Assembly (NCBI GenBank): GCA_023052935.1
Contig: CM041292.1
Location: 148,666,939 to 148,730,938 of the forward strand
DNA from: Piezodorus guildinii
Lineage: Eukaryota > Arthropoda > Insecta > Hemiptera > Pentatomidae
Length of the DNA: 64,000 bases
Reading direction: 5' to 3'
Below the pieces are notes generated by a model. It was given only the letters and a program-made list of their open reading frames with translations, was not told the DNA's origin and ran no database searches. Below are positions 1-11,429 of this stretch, one piece after another; position 1 is the first letter of the stretch; each line of letters starts with the position of its first letter. Position numbers and translations under genes: made by a program.

Positions 1-1837
1 CTTCAAATATTTTCTGCTCCTTTAAAAAGTAGTTTTTAATCATTGATCAGTCTTAAATCATTTTTGAAATATCATCATTTCGCTGAAGCTGATAATCAAT
101 CTCAATACGTGGAATTTTACTTTAAAAAAATGAAAAGAAATTTTTAGCATTCCTAGTTTCATTATTATTTCTTAGAGCTACATAAAATAAAGCGAAATAG
201 AAGCACTTGAAACGAAAGGAATTTTCTAAGAAAAAATATTGTTTCTTTAATATATTAAAACTTTAACTTGGATTAAAATCATTCTTTAAATATTAATAGA
301 TGTAATAACTTTACGGAAGTTTTCTGTAAACTTTCATTGTTCATTATATTTTTCAAATAATAATATCATTTTGACTTTGACTTAATCCCCAGTTAAGTTA
401 TTGCATTAGTATTCAAATATTACATGAGTTGCTGGGTTTAATATAATGTTGCACAAGATTTATGTAATGAAGACTAAGAAGTTTTATTACCTTTAATCAG
501 TTTATAAAACCATTATTGCCATTTATTTGGTTATTTTCATTTCCTAAATGATAAGACGAATTCTAGTGTGAGATTATCTCTAATGTTAAACTTCAGATGA
601 CAGTATAAAACAATTATATAAGAGCCAGGCAGGAAAGAAAATAAATAATTTCCTGAGAAAAAAAAAAAAATTGATGTCATTAAATTTTGTACCCTGTTTC
701 TGTGATAAGCAGTTTTTTTCCTAATTACTAATTCTCTGAAGAGATAAAGGAAAAATACAGAACACTTAGTTATATGAATTGGAAAAGAAATGAAGTAATT
801 ACCATAATTAATTTTGTTTAGTTAGTTTTTAAAAATATGTTTTATAAGATGAATTTAAATTTGTTAATGCCCCTGTTTTATATCAAATGCACCAGAAGCA
901 TGATATTAAACATAAACTAGAAAAAAAAGTGTCTTTCCTCAACAGTTTTTTAAAGTGGGGGGGGGGGGGGGTTGAAAATAAGGCAATCAGTTTACAATCT
1001 AACTCAAAATAAAAATTAATCCTATTCTGTGATTACCATAGGCTACTTTTACTGGAAAATAAATTCATATTTCCATTGTTGGAATGAGGAGGAGGTGGAA
1101 ATTGGGGTTATAGGTATTTTTTATGCCAAATTATAAAAAAATTTTAGGAAAAATAAATATGAAAAAAAAAAATGGATAGAGATGCAGAATAACCTAGTGG
1201 TATAACATATACTTTAAGACCAATTCTCATACCTACCTTATATATATTAAAAAAATCATGAAAAACGGTGGAGCCATTTGGAGGGAGTGTGACCACAAAC
1301 CAAGTGACACGAGATTTTTATATATTTGATTAGATTGCAAAACTATTTCTATTTGCATGTATTAAAAAAATATATCTTTAACATGAACAATATTAATATC
1401 AAAAAGAAAAAAAAAAATTGAATAGATCTATATATGCATCTTTATACCAGTAATATTGAGAATAAATTGATACAGTTATAATATTTTGTAACATATTGGC
1501 TGTTAGGATTACAGGAATATCTCAGACACATCTGGCACAAGTGTGTTGTTTGTACCCTTGAGAACCAGCTGATAAGAGTATCTTTTGTAATTTTATCGAA
1601 TGCGTCCTCACGCTATGAACTGATCCAATCGTAAATAATTTTAAAGCCAATAGCACAAAGTTTAATTTTATGGTAATCATTGCTTCAGAAAAATTTAAAC
1701 ATCGTAAGAAGGTTTAATTTTCATAGAAAAAATGGCTAGAAATGTTTTTGCAGGTGGGTTTCGATAGTATTTTAAAATATTTATTCCACTACTGTATTCC
1801 AAGTATTCCACTACTGCTCCGAAATAGCAACAAGTAA
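1..1837. other. AT-rich non-coding stretch
   Basis: No convincing coding frame or recognised element. It contains many short A or T runs and one G homopolymer (957-971, 15 G), unusual in this AT-rich background. Confidence 0.6.
957..971. repeat. Poly-G run, 15 bases
   Basis: An uninterrupted run of 15 G on the plus strand. It is a length-unstable homopolymer and could partly be an assembly artefact. Confidence 0.9.
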
Positions 1838-2152
1838 AATAAAAATTCTCTTTTTATATGTGTGACGGATACAACGAAATTTAAGAAAATTTTAAACGAA
1901 AGGTTTTATGAGGTACTTATGTGTATGGAACATAGAATTCGTAACTTTCGTGAGGCACATGAATTGAAATTGAAGTACTTTTATTGGTAATTTACGTCGT
2001 TGATCCGATGGAGCTTACATAGAGGAAAATATTCTATGATTCCAAGCCAAGCAGCTGCTGAGTTCCTTGGAAAAAGAACAAGAATATTTTGCCAGCATTA
2101 CATTCCGCAAGTAGTTGGGGACTACCAGAAGGCTGTGAAAAAATATTTGTAA
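1838..2152 (+). pseudogene. Decayed coding block, unrecognised product
   Basis: One plus-strand frame stays open for about 104 codons except for a single TAA at 1988-1990, and ends at TAA 2150-2152. The composition looks protein-like rather than random AT: before the stop it includes NERFYEVLMCMEHRIRNF, and after it GKYSMIPSQAAAEFLGKRT and CQHYIPQVVGDYQKAVKKYL. The last codons run into TTTGTAAGT, a good splice-donor match, so the second half (about 2023-2149, after a CATAG acceptor-like site) could instead be an internal exon. I do not recognise the family. A pseudogene, a single live exon, or a fragment of an unrecognised transposon are all possible. No related coding block lies nearby. Confidence 0.4.
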
Positions 2153-2519
2153 GTTACATCGGATGCATTATTATCTTTAGGAAACCTGTAACCTAATTGC
2201 TAAAACGTTGTTCAGCTGTTTCACTTATTAAAAAAAAATAAAAATCTTCAGATAAAATCCAGTCTCTAAAATACAGAATTCGGAACGTAAAATTTCATGG
2301 GTATGAAAATCGATTTTAAGAAATGCTCATCAACGGACTGGTCAAAATACCAAAGAGATGTAAGCAATTTACGTAAATGTGTCGATATAATTATGAATTT
2401 TAGGTTTGACGAGCTATGACATGTTTTTTTCTCAATAGAAATACAGATTGACAGGCTGTTCTTTAACTGCCTCATTTTAAGGACCTATACTAAATAAAAA
2501 AATAAATATAATAATATTA

Positions 2520-3715
2520 ATAAAAAATTATTCTGGGAATATGCTCTTGAAAATGATATATTGTACAGTACATATTAATATTTATGTCTGGCCAAGAAAC
2601 CAATAAAATTAATTTTTATTTACCAATGTGAAAAAAACAAACAAATAAATTTAACTCAAATAAGACCTATATATATTTTTGTACAAAAAAATATAGATAA
2701 TAAAAATTAAAAAAAAGGAAAGAAAGAAAACCAAATCCCTTTAAAGCTACTAGGGTTGAGGAAATTAATTTAAAAAAAAACAAAAAACTTATTTTCCACA
2801 AAACTAAGCTTTCAGCAAAATAGGTAATTATATTTGCATTAAAATTAAGATAATTGAGTTGCAAATTCACGTTTGTTGTGCGTCTATTTGGGATGCCAGA
2901 ATAGTTTGAAAAGGTGGGATTTGAGTGAGAGAAGGGAAAAAGCAAGGCGAATTTGAGTAGATAGAGAATTTCAGAGGCCGCAGAGTGGATATAAAAGCAA
3001 TCATCAAAAGCTTAGGTGGGTATGTAAAGGTCGGAATGGCGACATCTTGTTTCAAGAGAGAGGACTGAGGATTTAAAATGTAGGATACTGTGAATGTATG
3101 GAGGGTGTTGGGAGTTGAAGATTTGGTAAAGGTACGATCGAGAAATCTTCGTATATAGATGGTAGGAACCACTTCAGCTCGCTGTATAAGTGGGTCACTT
3201 GGACCTCTTCGAGGTACTGAAGATGAACTTAAAACATGTTCATGATACGCATGAGTCTGTCCTCGTGCAAATTCGGGAGCCCACCATATCCATGCAGCAG
3301 TCGTCGAAGTGGGGGAATATTAATGAGGAGACGAGAAGCTTACTGCTTGGAAGAGGAAGAAGATGCTGGGAACGCTGAAAAAACTTTAGATTGGTTATCG
3401 TTCGTCTGGAAATGTGGGGTTTCCAAGAAAGGGTTTGATCAATGGTAATACCCAGGTTTTTGACAGAGCAACTAAAGGTGATTGGGTGATCATTTAGGAT
3501 TAGACTCGAAAAGGAAGTATTGGATCTGAAGAGGGAATTGGAACCAATAACAATGGCATGTTTTCTTAGCATTAAGCCTTAGTTTATTCAGGGTTGCCCA
3601 GGCACAGATTTTATCCAGGTCTTCCTGAATATTGCCAAATGCTACGAATATCTCAGAAGGAAAGAAGGACAGGTTGATCTGGAAGTCGTCGGGATATAAA
3701 TAATGAGAACAATGG
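2520..3715 (-). mobile_element. LINE-1 family fragment (5'-truncated, decayed)
   Basis: A minus-strand, 5'-truncated non-LTR retrotransposon copy. Read 5' to 3' on the minus strand it starts just before the reverse-transcriptase active site (YPDD where YADD is expected, near 3700). It continues through the palm and thumb (VKNLGITIDQTLSWKPHI near 3430; LLVSSLIFPHFD near 3310) and ends in the C-terminal tail QIDAQQT near 2885. The 3' UTR keeps the CCCAGAATA motif near 2530 that also ends the copies at 20.7, 38.65 and 42.75 kb. The frame is broken several times. The closest relative in the window is the fragment at 19.57-20.75 kb, which shares the same C-terminus (QIDDQQT). This is a dead element of the CR1/Jockey group. 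Confidence 0.85.
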
Positions 3716-4579
3716 TAAAATAAACTGAAAAAATTGGCTATGATGTCAAATTATAAATACTACAGAAGTCAGAACGGCGCAAGGATCAAACACAACCGTG
3801 GTTGCGATTTAGAAAAACATCTCCACAGTTTCATGTGTGAGATGACTAGCAACATTAAAGAAATGTTACTACTAAAAGATGAGTAAAAAAAGCATAAATA
3901 AAATTGAAAAACTGATTTACAACCGTATAATCTCATAAAAAAAAATCAGGTGTCAAGTTTATAAACGAATTGGAAACCAATAGGTCAGTCAAACCACAAA
4001 GTTAATTGACCACAATGATTACTATGTATATAACTACCCTTTGTGGTTTGTGTAGTGTCTTATAAAAATAAATGACACGTTGTAATAATTCTAAAATTAG
4101 AATGCCGAGTTTCTTTTTGCAATACAGTCTTTGATTTCAGCAAATAAACAAATTATTATTAAATATGACGAAAATAAATATTCCTAAATCCATCAAGCAA
4201 TATAATTAACAATGAAAGAATTGTCAATAATTCTTCTTCTTTATAGTTCAATAATTTTTCGCCAATGAAAAGGCATGTATTTGCATCACAACCAAGGTGG
4301 GATGCTAAAAATTAAAGTTCGAAGCTTCCATATTTTCTCAGGCGAAATAAAAGAGTGTGATGTATATGAAGTAATAAAAATCTTATGAAATACATCATTA
4401 AGGCAAAACATTTATTAAAATACTGCGATCTGTCTTAAAGGAGTAGTACTTCATTTATATATCATTTTTGTTAGTTAAAAGAGATTAACCTCATCTAGTA
4501 ACTACCTATTTTATTACGTAATAAATAAAACAAAAGGTATTTTAACCTAATCAAGATTCCATGAGTTTATTTTAAAAAA
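3716..4579. other. AT-rich intergenic stretch
   Basis: No gene or recognised repeat. A 10-bp inverted repeat (AACCACAAAG / CTTTGTGGTT, about 3995-4050) could form a small hairpin. Confidence 0.5.
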
Positions 4580-4990
4580 TCTGGTGCGCGCAACACACCT
4601 CTTTCACTTACTTCCGTTGTTAAAAACATTTAAGAACTTTTTAATAAAGTTGAAAAAAAATTGTAGAATTGGATTGAGTTTTGATTGAAACATATGTTTT
4701 GTTATGTAAAACAATCACCCGAGTGTCCGTTTACATTCACAACTTCGTTTGTTTTTGTTTTTTTCTCAAATATTTAGCTTTCTAATGGTATAATATACAT
4801 CTATATTACTATTTCAGGTAAAAATAATTACCAACAAAATATTTTTCTCAACTTCTCCTTCAGTTAAGTATCAAATTCTTCCATCTTGTATATTCATGAT
4901 GTTACAGTCCGTTAAAAAAAAATGCGAGCACTTAATAGTCACTTATTTAAATGCTGTCTTATTTCTCTATCTCTTACCGTTTTTACATCA
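4580..4990 (+). repeat. REP-A copy 1 (5' half)
   Basis: It starts with TCTGGTGCGCGCAACACAC followed by the CTTTCACTTACTTCCGTTGTT block shared by all REP-A copies. It then follows the family body (an 'atttagctttc(t/c)aa(t/c)ggtat' segment near 4780) and loses similarity around 4950-4990. It lies tail to tail with the minus-strand copy that ends at 5054. Non-coding. Confidence 0.75.
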
Positions 4991-5053
4991 GGGTAAGAAA
5001 GAAGTTTAGCTGAGGATTTACTTTCAAAATTGTAGTTTTTAATGTACGTTTTT

Positions 5054-5867
5054 TACCTTTATTTACCTATAATTGAAATATTCAGTGGGGGAAAATATTG
5101 CGATCGTGAAAATTTTCTAATCCCAGTTTTCAGCGGAAATACACGCTTTAGGGCTCCTGAGTCTTTGTGGTAAGTCTATCGAAAAAATGAAAATTCGTAC
5201 CAAACTTAAATTTCATAGTAACTGTACGGCCGAGATGTTACAGCAACTTTTACTTCAAAATCGGCAAACCGAAAGAACTGCTTTGAACTCTGCATTTTGC
5301 ACCTTTTTACGATTTTCTCTAAAATTGCCCTAATGATTTTGATTAGAATCGCTACGTCGATGTAAAGTTTAATGGGTTTGAATACTTGACTGTATAGGTT
5401 TGAATATTCTGACTGAAATAGTCTGATAGGGCTTAAATGTCGATATTTTACGTTTTTTTATTTTAAACTACCTTTAATTTTGTAGAATCTATATAAAAAA
5501 AAAAAAAAACTATATAAACTATTTAGCACTGATAAAAAACGGATAAATATATAATTTAAACGAATACGATATCCAACTAAAAGAGAAAATAACCAAAATA
5601 TTTGTTTAAGCATTTTTTGAGTTTTTGAACATAAAAACAGTAATATAGACTTCTTACACAAAAAAATTGTAATAGTTAATGGAGAGTAATAAAAAGCAGT
5701 TAGAACTAACTGATTGTCATCGATAATAGTATAATAGATTATTTAACAAAAACAAATGTTTCTATTGAGATTTAATGTTATAAATCCTTAAGAATTTAAA
5801 TTTAAGAACAATTTAAATAGATTTTAACAACGGAGGTAAGTAAAAGTCGAGCGTTGCGCGCACCAGA
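5054..5867 (-). repeat. REP-A copy 2, near full length
   Basis: On the minus strand it begins at 5867 with TCTGGTGCGCGCAACG and the GTAAGT-bearing inverted motif (5835-5850). It runs through the common body and ends at 5054 with a degenerate AGGTAAATAAAGGTA. About 0.81 kb. The 3' half (5100-5460) aligns by eye with 9040-9340, 11020-11430, 18735-19130 and 39360-39730. No coding capacity. Confidence 0.8.
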
Positions 5868-5869
5868 TT

Positions 5870-6150
5870 TTATAGTATATTAATAACGCTCTTTTAAAGT
5901 TATGGAATGAAATGTTTCATTAGGATTAGGAACAAAACTAATATCGTAGTACATTTAGAAAATAATTACATTTCTAATGCGTTTTCAAAGGATTTGAGTG
6001 TTTATTAAATAAAATCAAACTGAAGATTTCAATAAAACTAAATGTCGAGAAAACAAATATCTCAAAATATCAATTTTGTAAAAAAATGTATTAAGTAACT
6101 TTTGAAAATCGATGTCTCAATTGGACCTTCTATGTTATTGAAATTGAATA
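5870..6150 (+). repeat. REP-B copy 1
   Basis: A diverged repeat that recurs in the same orientation at about 46838-47130. Shared landmarks are AAAGTTATGgAATGAA, 'acatttctaa', 'gagtgttnattaaatanaatcaaa', 'ataaaactaaatg' and 'gtctcaatt'. It abuts the end of REP-A copy 2. Non-coding, family unknown. Confidence 0.65.
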
Positions 6151-6768
6151 ATTATCATATACCGTTCAACTCATTGACTTATACTTTTTCAATGCAGTTA
6201 CACAGGTCGATAAATAACCCGACCGAAAAGAACAAATGGAGTAAATATTATTAAATTGGAGTAATTTAAAGAATATCTAACTGTTCTATGAAATAGGTAT
6301 TTAATGAGGAAACAAGGCTATGTGAGATGGACGGAAACAAAAACACATTGTGTTTTTTTTTTTACCACAAATGATACTGATGTTCCCCAAGCTTAGCGCC
6401 ACTTACGAAAAGTAGTGATGAGGTGGAAAACACAAGAGTGCCGACTGAATTTTTGAACAGCACAATCATAACAATTCCCTGTTTCCTGTCTGTCAATGAA
6501 TCGCAATCAGCGGCTCGGCGGCGCTTTCAAGAGACCAGAAGAAACCTCCTCGTGTAAACTAGATTAGGCCTAAACTCGTGGGGTGAAATTCTAACCATTT
6601 AAAAAAAATAAATAAATAAATAAATAAAAAAAAAAATATATATATATATATATATATTTTTTTTTGAGATTGACGAACTCATTAGTCACTAATTGACGAC
6701 ATATTAGTCTTTTTTTGAAGGTATTTAACTGCAACAGGAAGAAAGACAAGTATGCTAGAACAGGTATA

Positions 6769-6837
<69 letters not shown>

Positions 6838-6842
6838 TGTAT

Positions 6843-6887
<45 letters not shown>

Positions 6888-6980
6888 TGTATATAATATA
6901 TACAGGTATATATTACAAATGTCTGCCTATTATATGAATATAGGAAGGAAAAGACAATGCACTAATCATGTTTGAAAAAA
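6151..6980. other. Non-coding stretch with (TAAA)n and (TA)n tracts
   Basis: No gene recognised. A G+C-richer patch near 6470-6570 is flanked by simple repeats: (TAAA)n then (TA)n at 6600-6658, and a long (TA)n at 6770-6904. Confidence 0.55.
6770..6904. repeat. (TA)n microsatellite, interrupted
   Basis: Two long TA tracts separated by short GTATG interruptions. Confidence 0.95.
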
Positions 6981-7544
6981 TCTGGTGCAACACAGGACTT
7001 TCACTTACCTCCGTTAAAATCAATTCAAGAATTATACATAAACCTAAAGTTAATGAAAACAGTTTTAAGTTAATTTAAATAAAAATCGTATTCAGTTTTG
7101 TTGGAAACACATAATTTAGATTAAATTATATCACTATATTAAGTTGTTACTTTAATAATCACTTTTAAGTTTATGCTCTGTTCGTCACACAACATCACCT
7201 TTTACTTCATTGTGAGTAAGATAATGTTTATTGTAAAATCTTTCCTTTCCAACGATATAATATACGTATATATTACTGTTCTTAATATAAAAAAAATTAC
7301 ATTAAAAAATATGTTTGCCCTTTTATTCCTTAGCTGGTCATCAAATTCGTTCAACTTGTATAATAAGCCGCTATATGTCAATGATGAGATAAATGGTTAA
7401 TGTTTTAGGATGTACAAAATTAAACGTACTTGAGGGCAAGAAAATACAAAAACACGCCATTTAAGCCTTGTCAGACTATCTTAATCAGAATGAAACTCAT
7501 ATCACATTAAAGTCCATTAAATTTTACATCGATATAAAGATTTA

Positions 7545-9040
7545 ATTTAAATTTTTTTTTATTTTTTATTTATTTTTTTTATTTTTTATCCGCCTCTACC
7601 CTTGAGGGTCATTGGCGTGATCGAAATAATTATATTCTATGGTAGAATCCTATCATTTTCGTGAATTCTATTAATTTGTTAATACTTTCTTCCTCATCTT
7701 TAAGTATTTTAAGTAAATTTAAGGAAGGCTCTCCAGACTCTGCACTGATGCTTTCGATAGGTGAGGTTCTAAAAGCCCCAGTACAAATTCTCATAGCCGA
7801 GTTGTGGACAGAATCCAACATTCTTAACGATGTTTTGTTGGCCGTTCCATAGAATTGAACTCCATGATCCATTTTACTTCTTACAATGGATTTATAAATT
7901 CTTATTAGTGAGTTTCTATCAGCGCCCCAGTTTGAATTGGAAATGCATTTTAAAAGTCCGAGCCTTTTTGTGCATTCGTCCCTCAGATGTATAATATGCG
8001 GTACCCAGCTCATCTTTTTGTCAAAAAACATACCCAAATATAATTGTTTATCTACGTACTCGATCGGGGTGTTGTTTAAAAGTATCTGGGGATTATCTTT
8101 ACACTTTCTTCGCTGACAAATGTGTAAACATTTAGTTTTTGAATCGGAAAATTTAAAGCTGGTCTTTCTTGACCACTGTTCTATTTCATTGAGAGCCTCT
8201 TGCAACTTCCATTGGATGTAAGATAAAGATTTGCTCCGAGTGGTAATCACTATGTCGTCCGCGAAGAGAAGACATTTGACTGGAGACCGAATAGTGGACG
8301 TTATTCCATCAATAGCCAAGAGAAACAGTGTCGAACTCAGCGGAGATCCTTGAGGAGTGCCACTTTCCAGGCAATGGTCCGAGGAAAATTTGTTTCCAAC
8401 TCTTACACAAAACTTTCGATCAGAAAAAAAATTCCTCATGTATGCTAACATACAACCTTCAATTCCCAAATTCTCTAAGATTTTTAATACCCTTTTTCTA
8501 TTCATCATGTCATAGGCTTTTTCAATATCTAAAAATATGGCAATTAAATGTTCTTTGCGTGCTTTTGCCTCTTGTGCTTCCAAGCTCAATGACAGTAGAG
8601 AATCAGTCGTTGATCGGTGTGCTCTGAAGCCGAATTGGTTCGTCGAGATGACACCGTTTCTCTCTAATATATCACTCAATCTAGTGTTAACCATTTTTTC
8701 TTGGATTTTTGATATGTTAGAGATTAAAGAGATGGGTCGAAAATCTTGGGGAGCGATGCTATTAGTTTTTTTAGGAATAGGTACAATGATAGATTTTCTC
8801 CATTCAGCGGGGGAAATTTCCCGCTACTCCAAATCTCGTTGTATATTTCCAATAGGTACCTTATTCCTTTCTCTGGTAGTTTTTTGAGGAATTCTCCTGG
8901 AACACTATCTATACCAGGGGCTGATTTCCCCTTACATTTTAGTAGAGCGCATTTAAGTTCTTCAGCACTGAATGGTTCTTGACATGCTTTTAAGCAGTAT
9001 CCAGTCAAACTACTGTTCAAAATTGTTTGAGCCGTTTTTT
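7545..9040 (-). mobile_element. LINE-2: 5'-truncated I-like non-LTR retrotransposon
   Basis: A minus-strand insertion made of a partial reverse transcriptase followed by an A-rich (AAATAAA-type) tail at 7545-7605. It is truncated at its 5' end near 9040, inside the domain before the RT. It sits inside REP-A copy 3. A target duplication could not be defined because both junctions are AT-rich. No endonuclease domain or ORF1 is left. Confidence 0.85.
7630..9020 (-). pseudogene. Reverse transcriptase ORF2 fragment of LINE-2 (frameshifted)
   Basis: This is the reverse transcriptase of a non-LTR retrotransposon, used for target-primed reverse transcription. The N-terminal piece (minus strand, 9020-8724) carries FSAEELKCALLKCKGKSAPG and IDSVPGEFLKKLP, typical of the segment before the RT. 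The frame then shifts near 8800, and a second frame carries DFRPISLISNISKIQEK. The main 354-residue frame (8694-7630) shows FGFRAHRSTTDSLL, the palm LDIEKAYD, SGTPQGSPLS, the catalytic LFADD box and the thumb motif YLGMFFDKKMSWVPHI. The tail GAFRTSPIESISAESGEPSL is typical of I/Jockey-group LINEs. All RT catalytic aspartates in view are present, so the frameshift and the 5' truncation are what disable the copy. The assignment to the I group is by motif style only. Confidence 0.85.
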
Positions 9041-9348
9041 AATAAATCGTAAAAAAATGCAAAATTCATGATATAAAGTGACTCTTCCGGTAATCGGCGA
9101 TTTTGATAAAAAAGTTGCTGGGACATCTCGGGCGTTTAGTCGTCTTAAATATGAAATTTCAGTTTCGTACGACTTTCCGATTTCACGCTGGACTTAGACC
9201 ACACATACAGACCTTTCGGGATTTGGTTATTTGGACCCATGGGACCCTAAAACGTGTATTTCCGTTGAAAACTGGAATTCTAAAATTTTCACGATCGCAA
9301 TATCGCAATCCTCTTACTATATATTTCATATATAGGTAAGAAAAAGTA

Positions 9349-10472
9349 TGATTAACAAACAATTTCTTATTTTAAAGAGTATCGAAAAATCGTATACGCG
9401 CAAAAAACAGTTTAAAATGCCTAAAAGTGATCCAAAATTAAAAAAAAAAAAAAAAGATATGGAATAAGAAAAAACCTCATAATTAAAAGTAAATTGAAAT
9501 ATAAGTGAACGTTATAAATATCTTATTCATATAAACCTCACAAACAATCAATATGTTAATAATTATTAAAAAAAACAACTATTAATTACCATTGATAAAA
9601 CAGTTTAAGAAACACATATGGGAAATTGATAAAAAAATATTGTAAGATATTGATCAGATCAAATGACGCACACAAATTGATTGTTAGTTTTCTGTATTCT
9701 ATTCGATATAACGGACAAGGAAAATTGACTAATATTTAAATTTGAAGTGATAGTGTACTCTAGGAAATATTTAATCAAATATTAGTTGAATACGACGACA
9801 TACTGTACCTATTTATAGACACAATTGCATTTATTTTTTTAGCTAACGGCACATACTTCAAAATTGATTGTTCTATTTGCTCTCTTAAAATAATTTCAGA
9901 ACAAAATATTAACTGCTTTAGCAATAATTATCATTTCTTAAATTAAAATATATTTTAATTAAAAGCAATAAAAATAAATCGAATAGACCACCGAAATTGA
10001 TGTTGGTTTTATGTATTTATTTTTTTAAAGGCATTATAAATGAAGCTGGTATACCATTAAATTTTAACTACTCAATTAATACACTTATTGGTAAAAAATG
10101 ATGTCAATAAATAACTGACAGCGGCAAATATAGATAAGATAAAATAAAATAATTAGTTTCCACTCTCATTACAAAAAACAATTAAATCTTATATTAAACT
10201 GATTAGATTAATACAATAATATTCATTAATATTATTGTAATTTTTTTAATGAAATTATGTCAATTTTACTAATACTTAATACATACATACATACATTATT
10301 GATTTAATTAACCATTTAAAGAAAATATTAGTAGTTTTAACGTTATAATTAAAATTAATATAAAATTTATTAAGGTGTATAGATAAATAAGAATAAGTTT
10401 TAAACTTTTATTTTGTTGGACAATGATCATTTCACTCAGAATGAATCGATTTATAATATATTTTTTTTTAAA
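9349..10472. other. AT-rich intergenic stretch
   Basis: Very AT-rich, no coding frame above chance, no repeat recognised. Confidence 0.5.
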
Positions 10473-11429
10473 TCTTGTGCGCGCAACACACGACTTTCAC
10501 TTACTTCCGTTGTTAAAATAAATTTAAATAATTTTTTAGAATGTTTAAATACCCTTAGAGATTTAATTATTTATTTAATCACAAGTAATATAAAAATGCC
10601 TTTGGACATAAAAATAAATTGTTAAAGAACTAATTTTATTGAATTTCAATAGAAACATGCGTTTTATTAAACGATCTCTATATTATTAACTATGACAATC
10701 GGGATGATAAAAAAGTTTTATCGGGTTTTTATCACCCTTCATCAACTACTTACAAATGTGTGTATAATTTTTTTTTTTTTTAAATCTTTAGCTTTCCAAC
10801 AGTATATTATATTTCTGTGTCACTGTTTTTATGCCCATAAACATAAAAATTGCATAAAAAAATATTTTTGATTTTTTTCTTTTTCTGTTGGATATCGTAT
10901 TCCTTCAAATTATATATTTATCCGTTTTTTATCAATACTAAATAGATGATATAGCTATTTTTATAGATTCTAGAAAAGGAAAAGTAATTTACAGGAAGAA
11001 AATTTAAATAATCGTCACTTAAGCCCTGTCAGACTATTTCAATCGGAATGAAACCTATATTATATTAAAGCCCGTTAAATTTTACATGGATATAGGGAGT
11101 TTAATCAAAATCTTTAAAGCCCTTATTATTTATTAAGAAAATCGTAAAAAGGTGCTAAATGCATGGTATAAAGTCCTTCTTGTTAGCCGATATTTATGAA
11201 AATGTTGCTGTAACATCTTGGGGTTATAGTTGCCTTAAATATGAAATTTCAGTATTCTACGGCTCTTCGTTTTCGTACTAGACTTACCACGCGCACACAC
11301 GCAGGCCTTTTTGCGGGACTTAGTCATTTGGACTCAGGGGAACCTTGAACGTGTATTTCCGAAAATTTTTAAGAGTGCAATACTTCCCCTTAGTATGGTA
11401 TATATTTCATACATAGGTAAGTGAGAGTA
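10473..11429 (+). repeat. REP-A copy 4, full length (about 957 bp)
   Basis: This is the best reference copy. It starts TCTTGTGCGCGCAACACACG, has ACTTTCACTTACTTCCGTTG 25 bases in, and ends CATACATAGGTAAGTGAGAGTA. The two ACTTTCACTTACYT / AGGTAAGTGARAGT motifs are inverted relative to each other. There is no open reading frame of note. The copy looks intact relative to the others, apart from point changes. Confidence 0.8.

Larger units (their letters stand above)
6981..9348 (+). repeat. REP-A copy 3, split by a LINE-2 insertion
   Basis: The left part, 6981 to about 7540, begins with TCTGGTGCAACACAGGACTT and follows the family body to the 'cgatataaagatttaat' segment. The right part resumes at about 9040 with the 'aatcgtaaaaaa..tgc' segment and ends at 9348 with ATATAGGTAAGAAAAAGTA. 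Comparison with the unbroken copy at 10473-11429 shows that the LINE-2 at 7545-9040 interrupts what was once a continuous element. The nesting order is therefore REP-A first, LINE-2 later. Confidence 0.8.

Noticed and set aside
2266..2475. 69-codon minus-strand frame
   Set aside because: No motif, AT-rich, adjacent to but outside the LINE fragment; chance frame.
7661..8982. Plus-strand frames of 62-116 codons
   Set aside because: They lie antisense to the LINE-2 reverse transcriptase, which has clear motifs; they are shadows.
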